From Rutstroemia sp. NJR-2017a BVV2 (Eukaryota > Ascomycota > Leotiomycetes > Helotiales > Rutstroemiaceae), in the NCBI GenBank assembly GCA_002946415.1, contig NJPS01000022.1:372001-436000 (forward strand): DNA of 64,000 nt, given 5' to 3'. The translations under genes and the position numbers were made by a program. Below the pieces are notes generated by a model, which saw nothing but the letters and a program-made list of their open reading frames with translations, was not told where the DNA came from and did not search any database. Positions 34,232-44,667 of this stretch are shown one piece after another; within the stretch, counting starts at the first letter, position 1, and every line of letters begins with the position of its first letter.

Positions 34232-35474
34232 ATGGCCTACACTGTCAGAAAGATTGGAGCTCCAAATACTTTGGAGCACCGCATCTACATCGAGAAGGAT
34301 GGCGTTCCTGTCTCCCCTTTCCACGATATCCCCCTCTACGCAAACGAGCAACAAACCATCTTGAACATGGTCGTCGAGATCCCAAGATGGACAAATGGCA
34401 AATTGGAGATTAGCAAGGAAGAATGTAAGTTATCTGAGCAGCCGCCTTCAACTCATCTATGCCGTTCGCAATGAACTGGATGCATACTCCTTCCCGTCTG
34501 TGTTGTCTTTTGGTGCTGGTGAACTCCGGGTTTTCTTCTGCACGCACATTTTCGATTTTACTCTGTTCAATGGCTAATACTTGAACTATCTAGTGCTCAA
34601 CCCAATCGAAAGTTACCTCCTCATCGAAGTCGAGTAGCATGCTAATAGTCATTGCAGAAGCAAGATGTCAAGAAAGGCAAACTCCGTTTCGTTCGCAACT
34701 GCTTCCCTCACAAAGGATACCTCTGGAACTACGGAGCTTTCCCTCAGGTAGGACCCTCGACCATTTAATCATCATCTACTCTAGCTGACGTCGGAATAGA
34801 CTTGGGAAGATCCTAATGTCGTCCACCCAGAAACCAAGGCCAAAGGTGACAATGATCCATTGGATGTTTGCGAGATCGGTGAATTGGTCGGATACCCAGG
34901 CCAAGTCAAGCAGGTCAAGGTTCTTGGTGTCATGGCTCTCCTTGATGAGGAGGAGACTGACTGGAAGGTCATTGTCATTGATGTCAACGACCCATTGGCC
35001 TCTAAGCTTAACGACGTCGAAGATGTTGAGAGACATCTTCCCGGTCTTTTGAGGGCTACAAACGAATGGTTCAGAATCTACAAAATCCCAGACGGAAAGC
35101 CAGAGAACCAATTCGCTTTCACTGGAGAGTGCAAGAACAAGAAGTGAGCTTGACACAAATGATTTATACTATTCACGGGATGCTAATTGGACCTTAGATA
35201 TGCCACCGACATCGTCCGTGAGTGTGCTGAAGCTTGGGAGAAACTTATCACCGGCAAGACCAGCCCTGGTGATGTCTCAACGTAAGTTTCTCCACCAACG
35301 AGCCTTCTTGAACCAAATTGACAATAATTTAGCACCAACCTCACTGTCAAGCACTCGGCCAGCCGTGTCACCCCTGACCAGCTTCCTCCTATTCCACAAA
35401 ACGAGAGCCTTGCTCCGGCTCCAATCGACCCAAGCATCGACAAGTGGTTCTTCATCTCTGGTGCCGCTGCTTAA
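34232..35474 (+). CDS. IPP1: Inorganic pyrophosphatase (family I, soluble)
   Basis: Mg-dependent enzyme that hydrolyses pyrophosphate. Six exons: 34232-34424, 34594-34607 (14 nt), 34658-34747, 34800-35143, 35198-35281 and 35333-35474, giving 288 residues, the usual length. Family blocks seen are [53 protein letters not shown] and the metal-binding [13 protein letters not shown]. The third exon boundary needs care: continuous conserved protein (LNPI then KQDVKKGKL) is obtained only if intron 2 runs 34608-34657 and starts with GAAAGT instead of GT. An alternative GT-AG intron, 34612-34664, keeps frame but replaces KQD with EN. An open in-frame extension reaches back to ATG 33950 (see findings); the chosen ATG matches the family start. 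Confidence 0.93.
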
Positions 35475-36147
35475 ATCTCTGAAACATGAGCTATGGTTAT
35501 CGTTTTGCGTGCATCAGCTGCTAGGTCACCTCAAAAGTTACTTTGAAAGCATCTACAGAGCATCTATTACATGGCCCAATTGCTAGAGACAATGCAAAGA
35601 TTTTCCAAATCCGGGATCTTGCCTGTGTGTTCGTTCCGTATTCCAAGTTGCGTGCAATGTGTGAGCAATTTCTACGGCTAGTAATGGGCCGAGCATGTGC
35701 ATTGGGGGTCTAAGGAGGGCCTGATGACAAACGGAAGAGCCCCTCAACGTGTAAACACATGGTGATTTGGCATTGAGTGATTCTGCATTGATAGAAGATG
35801 CAACCTTCTCTTCATTGGGGAGCTGAAGAAACGGCGAATATGTACCAAGTGCCCCATGTATACCTTTCTAGACTGTAAAATTTCAAAGCAAATGTTGCAT
35901 TACCCGTTGTACCATTTGTTCAGCTGGCCTATGTTCGAGGCCTACCTTCCACGTTTGCACGTCGTGGCAAAACGGCCCCAACCGAGGGCCTGGAATACAT
36001 CCTCTGCATATGCATGAAATGTCCAATTCGGGATTCTGTTTTCGAGACGAAAATTCGAATGTCATACCGGCAAATTTTCATGACCCTATAACGCCTCCCA
36101 TATATGCACATTTTACAGTACAGTACATCCATTCCAAAGTCGTAAAA
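35475..36147. other. Convergent 3' intergenic region, IPP1 / mL53
   Basis: About 670 nt between the convergent stop codons of IPP1 and the mL53 gene. Short open frames occur but show no family similarity. Confidence 0.4.
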
Positions 36148-36499
36148 TCAGTTGCCGCTCAACTCCGCCTGCCTCGCCAGAATTCTCGAATGTCTGTCTA
36201 CTTCCTCGAAGATCCCCTTGATACCGAGCTTTTCTGAGTCGAGCTTCATCTCTTTCCCATCCTCTGTAGATTCAGCGCGTTAGAACATTGAACCACTAGC
36301 TCAAGATTTTCGAGCACGTACTGAACTTCAAGCGTACGAAACTTGGGTCTTTGGAGGCTCTTGGGAGAGCTTTTATGTCGATCTTCATGGTCTGCCGCGC
36401 ATTTGGGGGGAGGAATGAGAGGAATAATCGTGCGGTTTTGGCTTTGGGCGAGAACGGGTTGAAGACTGTTGAGACTTCTGTAAGATATCTAGTGATCAT
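36148..36499 (-). CDS. MRPL44: Mitochondrial large-subunit ribosomal protein mL53 (yeast Mrpl44)
   Basis: A small mitoribosomal protein of 97 residues. Exons on the minus strand are 36499-36322 and 36263-36148, with a 58-nt intron (donor GTACGT). The protein begins MITRYLTEVSTVFNPFSPKA and continues ARLFLSFLPPNARQTMKI, LPRASKDPSFVRLKFK, then DGKEMKLDSEKLGIKG and EVDRHSRILARQAELSG. These are the conserved blocks of fungal mL53 from start to end, and length matches. An upstream in-frame stretch beginning near 36550 is not used because the family begins at MIT. It is divergent from SEC20 across 329 nt. Confidence 0.9.
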
Positions 36500-36828
36500 C
36501 TTTACGGCGGGGTACTGCTGCGATGTGGTTAGAGCTTTGGAAATAATCAATTATCATGTCAATTCGAAACTTACTGACTACTGGTAACTGTAAGTTACTG
36601 TATTGGAAAAGAGAACCCGTACTTGTCTACCCAGTGCCTTGTAGTTTTCCGTTTCGGAGAGTTCAGAAATATTGTAAAACTCTCGGCAACATTGTCGGCA
36701 AGATCCGAGCGATTGGCCGAAAGTTCACAAAGCTACCACAGTTTCGCATGATGCAATAATGTCATTGTGGCCTCTTAAGTTAGAGTAAATAACTTACCAA
36801 CTTTTCCATATAATTTAGAGTAGGCAAG
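36500..36828. promoter_or_regulatory. Divergent promoter region, mL53 / SEC20
   Basis: 329 nt between opposite start codons; both promoters must lie here. No clear motif is seen. Confidence 0.45.
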
Positions 36829-38178
36829 ATGTCATTCGAATCACTTTCAGAACGTCTTGCTACGCTGCAAGAATCCAATAGACAAGCCAGGGAACTCATC
36901 GATCGCTTGGAAACTATTAAGTTCCAGCCAGGTTCTGTACCTTTGAATGGCGACGATGAAAACGTCAAGTCGGAGCTTACTGCGGAAATCGCTCAGATAT
37001 TGAAGGATCAGGACGACGACTATGAGCTACTACAAGAGCAGATCTTAAGTTTGCCTACAGGGCGTCCGGGAAGCGAATTAGAGAGGCAGCGGCACTCATT
37101 GGAAAATGCCGTAAAGAGGGACATGAAGGAGGTAGAAGAGTAAGAGACCCCGTATTGCCTTATTGCTAGGATGAATGAGTGCTGTATATACTAAAACTTC
37201 TCCAGGTGCTACAAAGCATTTCGCAAAGCGCAAATCACAGCCAAAAAGCGTCTCAAGCTTGCGCAGCAGATAGAACGAGCAGCGCTTTTGCAATCCAGCC
37301 TGAGTCCTTCGCGATCATCCACCCCGAATTCAATGGACAGACCTTTCTCTCGACCAAATGCGACGCTCTCAAAGGAGGAGAAAGAAGTACACGCCAGCAG
37401 CGATGTCACACTCGCTCTACGGCGAACTCATGAGATGATGGCTGGAGAGCTGCAGAAGTCGCAATTCGCCCACGAGACTTTGAAACAATCGACGGAAACT
37501 TTAGCTCAATTGTCTGAAAACTACTCTACCTTGGATAGCCTCTTGTCAAGCTCGAAGAATTTACTTGGAACATTACTTACGAGTCAAAAGAGTGATACGT
37601 GGTATCTGGAGTCAGCATTCTATATTCTAATATGCACGATATCATGGCTTGTGTTCAGGAGGTTCTTCTATGGCCCCCTATGGTGGCTCGTCTACGCTCC
37701 TCTTAAACTATCTTTCAGTACTTTGTTTGGTATAGTTGGGCTATTCGGATCGAAAGGTGGATCGGCTGTGGAAAGTGGTGGACCGGTATCTGGTGGCAAG
37801 AATGGTCAGCACACTGCTTCGAGTAGAGTCGAGAACGCTAGGTTAAATAACGAGGATGTTCCGGTCATAGAAGTCGGTAGCCAGAGCAAACGTTCATCGG
37901 GGAGGAAGGGGGCATCACAAGACGCAGAAAGCCCTACAGCATCTACGGTAACGGAAGAAGTCGAACGGATTATTGACAGAATTGACGAACAACTTCCTGG
38001 GGGCGAGGACGTAGAAGCGCATCCCGTTAGTGAAGAGTTTGATTCACAAACGGGATCGGAAGAATATCTTTCAGGGGATAGGAAAGCGGAAGCGAGGGAA
38101 GGTAATCCAAAGAGGAGGATGTGGGAAGAACCCCAGGAAGCACTAAGGGAAGAGCAGAGAGTGAGGGATGAGTTGTAA
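36829..38178 (+). CDS. SEC20: Sec20-type SNARE for Golgi-to-ER retrieval
   Basis: Membrane SNARE that helps COPI vesicles fuse with the ER. Exons 36829-37139 and 37206-38178 give 427 residues. The N-terminal cytosolic half is coiled-coil. The SNARE-like segment runs from SDVTLALRRTHEMMAGELQK through AQLSENYSTLDSLLSSSK (about residues 195-250). A single hydrophobic segment follows (SAFYILICTISWLVF, about 275-290), then a second hydrophobic stretch near WWLVYAPLKLSFSTLFGIV. The lumenal tail is polar and Ser/Glu-rich and ends exactly in RDEL. Yeast Sec20 ends in HDEL, so RDEL fits an ER-retrieval signal on a type II protein. It lies next to TVP23, another secretory-pathway gene. Confidence 0.9.
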
Positions 38179-38580
38179 ATAGATGAACATAATCTGAATA
38201 TTATCATCTGAACCCGATTCACGCGACTTCTAGTCATCGCATCCTCGGCCGGTCGAGGACCACCGCTAGTTACTTTCTAGGCCGAACCCTCCCGACGTAT
38301 GTATATAAAAATTGTAAACTTCATGGAGGTAGAGTTTAACATCGTCTCATTAACGAATCTCACTCATATGCAATTCCAAGAATACCATCGTCGTCGCAAG
38401 CCCGCCGCAATCAACCAATCACACTGGACTATTTAGCCCCACATGACCGCGGCTAGCTCCGAAACTGAAGGGTCCAGAGCTACTCTGGCCTCAAATTAGT
38501 AGCTCTATCCTCCTACATTTGCGACACAGCACGACGAAATATCCACCTATCCGCTCGTTTTTGACGGCAACACTTCCGCG
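38179..38580. other. Intergenic, SEC20 / TVP23
   Basis: 402 nt between tandem plus-strand genes, holding the SEC20 3' region and the TVP23 promoter. I see nothing else. Confidence 0.4.
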
Positions 38581-39483
38581 ATGGAACAAAATGAACCGGC
38601 CGGGTCGCTGAGCTGGCGGCTTAGCTCGCATCCTATTACTCTGTTGTGCTTCTTGGGGTTCCGCATTTGTAGGTTTGCGCCTTGATTCTTTGGGAGCTTG
38701 GATTTGAACTGCCATGGAGGTTTGGGGTGTGGGAATTACAGATGGGAATGAGGGATTGAAGATAGCAATTTTCAGGCAGGAAGCTAACACATAGCAGCCA
38801 GTCTCCTAGTCTACCTCTTCGGACTCCTCATCATCAAGAACTTGTTTGTCATCCCCCGCTCCCCAAACTAAACTAAACTAAACTAACACCCCTCCTCCCC
38901 TCCAGCGTCCTCATCTTCATCATCACCATCCTCCTCCTAGCCGCCGATTTCTACTACCTGAAAAATATCGCCGGCCGCCGTCTTGTCGGCTTGCGTTGGT
39001 GGAACGAGGTCGATCCCGCGACGGGCGACTCGCATTGGGTGTTTGAGTCGTCGGATCCGAATACCAAGGTTATTAATGCCACGGATAGTCGGTTCTTCTG
39101 GATTGCGCTGTACTCGCAGCCGTTGCTGTGGGTGGTGTTGGCTTTTGTGGCGATTTTTAGCTTTGAGTTTATTTGGTTGACGTTGGTTGGTGAGTGCGGT
39201 GTTCTTTTTGTTTCTTGTGAGGGAGGGAGGGTTGTTGGGAGGAGGGAGAAGAGGGGCTTATGGGGAGTGGAGACAAGGAGTGGAAGTCGTGGTTGGTTGG
39301 TGAATATGCTAATATGATGGTGCAATAGTGATTGCGTTGAGTTTGACAATTACGAATACTTTGGCCTTCTCGCGATGCGATAAGTTTGGGCAGGCATCGA
39401 ATCTGGCAGGAAGTGCTATGTATTCGTCGGGTATTGCAGGGAATGTTGCGGGTGGTTTGCTAGGAAGGTTCTTTGGGCGCTGA
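38581..39483 (+). CDS. TVP23: Golgi apparatus membrane protein TVP23
   Basis: Four exons: 38581-38668, 38798-38843, 38906-39189 and 39329-39483, giving 190 residues, which is the usual length. Blocks typical of the family are [19 protein letters not shown] at the N-terminus, [47 protein letters not shown] and [18 protein letters not shown]. Four hydrophobic segments are visible (LLCFLGF region, [47 protein letters not shown], with the first two short). TVP23 works in vesicle traffic through the late Golgi; its molecular action is not well defined. The gene model depends on two small early exons not visible as long frames. Confidence 0.93.
38865..38884 (+). repeat. Four-copy AAACT tandem repeat inside TVP23 intron 2
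   Basis: AAACT repeated four times, running straight into AACACC. It lies in the 62-nt intron between exons 2 and 3, about 20 nt before the acceptor. The CTAA units resemble the branch-site motif CTAAC, and the last copy forms CTAAC exactly. Confidence 0.8.
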
Positions 39484-40009
39484 AAATTGGTTGATACAAA
39501 ACATTGCTATGGAGAAAGGGAAACGAGGCGGAGCAAGTAGCTCGCTGTATGATACGATTGATACCAGAATGAATGACACTTAGGAATTGCGTGGACTTAC
39601 GGCGACGCGCTGGAAGGGTATCCTTGAGGTATGGTACTGGTGATAAATAGATGGACTACAACGGAGCATTGCTGGGCTGTTCAATAAAAAGCTATTTTTA
39701 CTAAGACAGCTTATGTTCCAGGCCGGGACTTATCACACAAGTCTGGTTCAACGAACTTCGAGAGTGTTCAAGCAGGACGGTATGTGCTCGCTGTATGCAT
39801 AGTAACTAGGGATGCTCTGATGCCAATGGTAGGCAAGTGTTGAACTAGTGCTCTCTAGAGAAAGTCTATCGCGCAAGAGAAGTGGACTCATTTGAGTATC
39901 TTCTATGCCAAACTTGTATCCAATATCCTTTATCAATTTGCAATAGTATATGCACCAAAATACGCCCACCTGACGAGCCAACACCCCCGCTCGTTTCCAC
40001 TCTCACCCA
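39484..40009. other. Convergent 3' intergenic region, TVP23 / acyl-CoA ligase
   Basis: 526 nt between convergent genes with no credible coding frame. Confidence 0.4.
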
Positions 40010-42056
40010 CTAAAGTCTAGGCTTCACCCCCTCCATCTCCTTCTCCGCCTCCTCTCTCAACTGCCTCTTCAATATCTTCCCGCTCGCATTTTTCGGAATC
40101 GCCTCCACAAACCTGACTCCCCCGGTCAACTCCTTATACCGCGCCAACCTCTCCGCGCACCACTCCTTGACCTCCTTCTCCCCCAACGCCTTGCTCTCCT
40201 CCACATCCCGCTTCACCACATACGCGCGCGGCAGCTCGCCGTCCCCGCCCGCGGTGGTGCGGATCCCGATGACGGCCGCGTCGACGATGAGAGGGTGCGA
40301 GAGCAGCACGGATTCGATCTCGGGGGGCGCGACTTGGAAACCGCGCACTTTTATGAGCTCTTTCTTGCGGTCGATTATGTACCATTTTTTGCTGGCGCCA
40401 GAGCAGTACACTATGTCGCCGGTTTTGAAGAACCCGTCGGAGTCGAAGGATTGCGCGTTGGCGGTGGGGTTTTCGACTTAGGTGGGTGTTAGTGGAGGAT
40501 AGGGAAGGGGGGCAGATGGAGGGGGACTTACGGTATCCGGAGGTGACGGTTGGCCCTCGTACGCAGAGCTCGCCGCGGACGTCGTAGTCTGTGATGTCGT
40601 TGCCATTGTCGTCGATGATTCTATTTCAAGCTGTATATCAGCACTTCGGAACATAGTATAGATTCAAGGAAGATCCCTTACTTCGCATCAATATTCGGCA
40701 TCATCCTCCCAATACTCCCGGTCGTATCGTCCTCGCCGTAATAAAACATCGAACCAATACAACTCGTCTCCGTCATGCCCCACACCTGATTCACAAACGC
40801 ACCCGGTGCGCAAAACTCTTTCAACTTCGCCTGCGATTCAGCGCCAATCGGTGCGGCTCCTACGCCTACACTTTGTACGGATTTGAGCTTGTCCGCAGCG
40901 AGACCCGACATGATGATGGCGATTATGATAGGTGGAACGAGGCTGAGCTCGTTGGCTTGGTATTTTTGCGCGTTGGTGAGGAACGAGGTGAGCTCGAAGC
41001 GCCGCATTATGATGCTGACGTGTCCGCCTTTGAGAGCGCTTGTGTGTGCGACTATAGTATATTTAGCTCCTGTCTCAAGTAAATAGGGGGTGATTGACGG
41101 ACCTGGCACGCAAGCTGCATGGAACATGGGCAGTGCAAGAAGTCGTCGTGTCTATCATCGCTTAGTCCTCAGCACTTGGGATGTCAAAACAAGAATGGAG
41201 GCCAAACTCACGGTATACGGCTTCGGCACCTGTTCAAAAACAAGCACGTGCTCCGCAATCAAATTGTAATGCGAAAGCATCGCCGCCTTGGGCAACCCCG
41301 TCGTCCCACTACTAAACAACCTTGCAGCAGTCGTCTCTTTACAAGTTTTCTCGTCATCAAATCTTACCCAATCTTTCTCGCCGTGATTCATCAATTCTTT
41401 AAAGGAGCGGAAACCAGATGGGATGGCCTGATCTAACACGTCGAAGATCCAGATATTGGAAGGGGGGATTGAACACTCTTTTGCGGCGGAGAGAGCACTG
41501 CCGAGCATTTCTGGCTCGGTGATGAGGAATTTGGTGTGGGAGGTCTTGATGTGGTGGACAAGTTCGTGGGGCGTGTAGGAGGGATTGGTGCCGGCGAATA
41601 TACCACCTGCTGCTATGATGCCTAGTAGGAGATTAGTCGAGGTGCAGTGATGCGACTCGGTTGTGGATACCTAGGAACATCATAGAATAGTATATCTGAA
41701 TGCCGTTAGATTTCCCTCAGCTGCCTCAGATGGAGGGGTAGGCTCACATCATTGAACGAGTGCAAGCACACGCAATCTCCTTTCTTCAAGCCGGCGGCAT
41801 GGAGACCTGCTACAAGCTTTCGGATGATCACCCGTGCTTGATTTGCGGAGATAGACCGCGAGGGGTTCGCCGCGTCGATATATATCTGTCTGCATGTTAG
41901 AATTGGATGTGTTCAAAAAGCTGTTCCGAACTTTTCGGTAGGTTAGTTTGAACAGATACTTACGGGTTCATTCTGATCATAAGGAACATCATCGAAAGTC
42001 CAAGATAAGAGATCCTTTGTAGGAATAGAAACCTTTTTCTCTGCTAAAAAAACCAT
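40010..42056 (-). CDS. 4-coumarate-CoA-ligase-like acyl-CoA synthetase
   Basis: AMP-forming adenylating enzyme that joins a carboxylic acid to CoA. Eight exons on the minus strand: 42056-41964, 41885-41748, 41695-41671 (25 nt), 41621-41212, 41151-41103, 41051-40682, 40620-40532 and 40476-40010, giving 546 residues. Seen motifs are the P-loop FSSGTTGLPKAAMLSH, GMTETSCIGS, DSDGFFKTGDIVY, a VRGFQVAPPEIESVLLSHP hinge and the C-terminal lysine block PKNASGKILKRQLRE. The profile is that of fungal 4CL/peroxisomal fatty- or aromatic-acid-CoA ligases; the substrate cannot be read from sequence. It ends PRL, a weak match to a PTS1 peroxisomal signal. No polyketide or terpene genes lie next to it in the window. 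Confidence 0.9.
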
Positions 42057-42657
42057 TGTAAGTTTCTACTTTTAGTAGAATGAAATAAAAATACTAAGTA
42101 GCAATTGTGCTATAAAACGAAAAAATTTCAACGTTGTTGATTCTTTTAAAGGGCAACTGTTGGTGCTTACCACCTAGAGCTTTGATTGGCTATACAGGAG
42201 GATGGCCGGGGGAAGGGCTGGGATCCCGCGTTCCGTGCGGGGAATAGTCAATTGCCTAGGTATCTACGGAAAACGTCCACGGTATATCCGGTCAGGCATA
42301 TTCTGACTTTTCCTAACGGCGTTAATCTCGTTGTGTGGTATAACATCACCAAACCAGGGTCAAACAAGGAAAGTATTTTATATTCCTAGAATTGCAACGT
42401 CTCACGCCAACACACCGGGAAACACCTATCTAACAAAGAACCAGAGCAGCTGTGGAGTGAGCGAGGTTACTCAAACCGCATTGCCTATTCAACTGGACAT
42501 CGATTAGTGATATCGGCAACTAACCTGTTCTACTAGCTATTACCCGAATACCAGCGTCAACTTTACTGCCCCGACTAACAAGATGCCTGCTTTGCGCCTG
42601 TCCTGGAAGCTGTAGCAGGCCATTCTCGGCATAAATTACACAGGACATATGAATTCT
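42057..42657. other. Intergenic: acyl-CoA ligase promoter and F-box gene 3' region
   Basis: 601 nt. The part next to 42056 is AT-rich (TAGTAGAATGAAATAAAAATACTAAGTAG) and is the ligase 5' flank. A short plus-strand frame at 42186-42389 shows no family similarity. Confidence 0.4.
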
Positions 42658-44266
42658 TCAAGAATTTGTCAGGCCTATAACCTGACTCAGCGGTCTCTTA
42701 CCGAAGAGGTAAACGACCAGCTCTTGATTGAGACTTTCACCGATGATCCATCTTTCGTCTCCGGAGAGCTTTCCATTTCCGAGTAGATCAGACCGCTCTT
42801 TATCTCTCAATTGTCTCTGGAAGAAACCCGGCCTGTCGCTCTCTGAATCAGCCGTGATTATGATGGCCATAGTCCTGTAATAGGGGGAGAAACGAGCATA
42901 ATATCGGATCCCACTGGCGTCGTACACTTCGGTTGTAGTGCGACAGGGGTATTCCTGAGAAATATCAATATTGGTACAAGATAGAGTTTATCTATGGAGT
43001 AAGTAACTACCTCATGTCTCCAGCATGGAGCTAGCCAGGGTTGTCGCATCTTGATAATTTCTTTACGATATGACCGGTTGCATTCGGCGTCAACACCACA
43101 TCTGTCAACCCAGCGAGGTCCGTTAGTGAAAGGTATGCCAGTTGACTTGACCTCATGATATGTTGAATAATGGTAGCTCGCATGACAGCCTATAAGACTA
43201 TTATGATTCTCTTCTAGAATGTACAAATGGCCTTCATCAAGTTGTAGTTCTCGAAGACGTGGTGTTAAGCTCTGTCGGATGTTGTAGAAGTCAAGGTCAG
43301 AAAACGAGAAGCGTCGTATAACTCTTGGCCCCTCCAACTCAGACGGCTTTCCAGCGCCGGTCGGGTCTAGAGATGGGAGGTAATCAGAAGGTGTAGAAAT
43401 ATCCCATATTGCTAAAGCTTCAATTGGGTCATCTTCGCCCCACCGGCCCCTGTTGGGCTGCCATGTGTATATTGCATAATGAGTATTCGAATGAACACTG
43501 AAGAATCGATCATCCTTATTCAGCGGCATCCCCAGAAAGTGTATCTTCCACTCATTCCTGAGGCTGTCAGCTTATACTAAGATATAGTAAGACGAGCTCA
43601 CCTCCTCTTCATGTTCCATTGATGCGCTTCGGAATCGAAGACAAGATCATATGCGGTAGCGAAATGTCTATGGACCATTTCATCTTCATCAAGTTGATGA
43701 TAAAGATCTGCCTCGCACCATTCGACGACTAACACTCGATCTTTCAATCTTATTCTCCTTACAATCTGATCAAAGCTGATGAACAGCCACTTCTGCCTTT
43801 CCAGATCTAGCAGAACGTAGCTCTGCTTTTCGGCAGAAGGGAACACCAATAGATCATCTTCATACGTCCATAACGTATCTTCATAATGAAAAGAGTCTCT
43901 CATGTTATGACTTAGAATGTATCGCTCCCATGGAGCAACAGGATAGTTGCGAGACCAAGCAGGCTCATCGAGTGACTTCGCCAATTTAAATCTGTGGGTT
44001 TCTCTCGCCCATCCATTTCTCAAACAGTAATATCTTGCTGCCACGGCGGAGAAGATCGAGGGCCAATCGTTCTCATCATCTTTTTCATCGCCGTGGCTCT
44101 CTCGTGACAGAGGAAATAGGGATTTCAGGAGATGACGATTGAGATTGGATTCCGTGAATGCTTTGAGCCAACTTTGTGATACACGGCGACAGAGAATAAG
44201 ATCCTGCGGTGCTAGGAATGATACTACGAGAAAGAAAATGTCTGTGGGGAACGCACTTATATCCAT
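42658..44266 (-). CDS. F-box protein
   Basis: Exons on the minus strand are 44266-43602, 43557-43011 and 42954-42658, giving 502 residues. The N-terminus is an F-box (FPTDIFFLVVSFLAPQDLIL, then CRRVSQSWLKAF), which binds Skp1 in SCF ubiquitin ligases. The remainder is a beta-rich region with recurrent Trp and Tyr residues (WTYEDDLLVFPSAEKQSYVL, IEALAIWDIS, GHLYILEENHNSLIG) that may form a propeller-like substrate-binding domain. Its substrate is unknown. Fungal F-box proteins of this layout are numerous and variable. It shares a short promoter with the MMSDH gene. Confidence 0.82.
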
Positions 44267-44667
44267 CGTAAGGAAGTTTCTTTCTGAAGAAAGAACGGCT
44301 CATAAAATGCAACAATGACACGGAGAATGACTCTTCTCACATTCATCAGTCGATTGAACTGCCACAGCCGAAAGTATCAACAGGTAGTTGGCAGTTGGTA
44401 GTTGTCCGTGGCTGTCACAGCTGTATCCCAGTCGAGCCAGTGAGCCCTTACGTTACCCCACGCCCCACTGTAACATCTCCGCACCGCCGCATACAACTGC
44501 CCTATTCCCGGGAATAGTTCGGATACTGCACCTCGGAGCTCCACGCCTCCAACCCCTCACAACTATTTCACTTCAGTCTCAGTCTTTCAATGCTGTTTTG
44601 ATGAGTGGAAAGGACTTCAGCTAATTCTCTTCCTTTCTGTGCCATCACTTCAACCTTTGCACCAAAT
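44267..44667. promoter_or_regulatory. Divergent promoter region, F-box gene / MMSDH
   Basis: 401 nt between opposite starts. It includes a near-repeat GGTAGTTGGCAGTTGGTAGTTG around 44381-44402. Confidence 0.45.

Noticed and set aside
34608..34664. Conventional GT-AG intron 34612-34664 in IPP1 as the main model
   Set aside because: It keeps frame, but replaces the conserved KQD by EN and skips the CAG that follows the branch site. It is kept only as an alternative.
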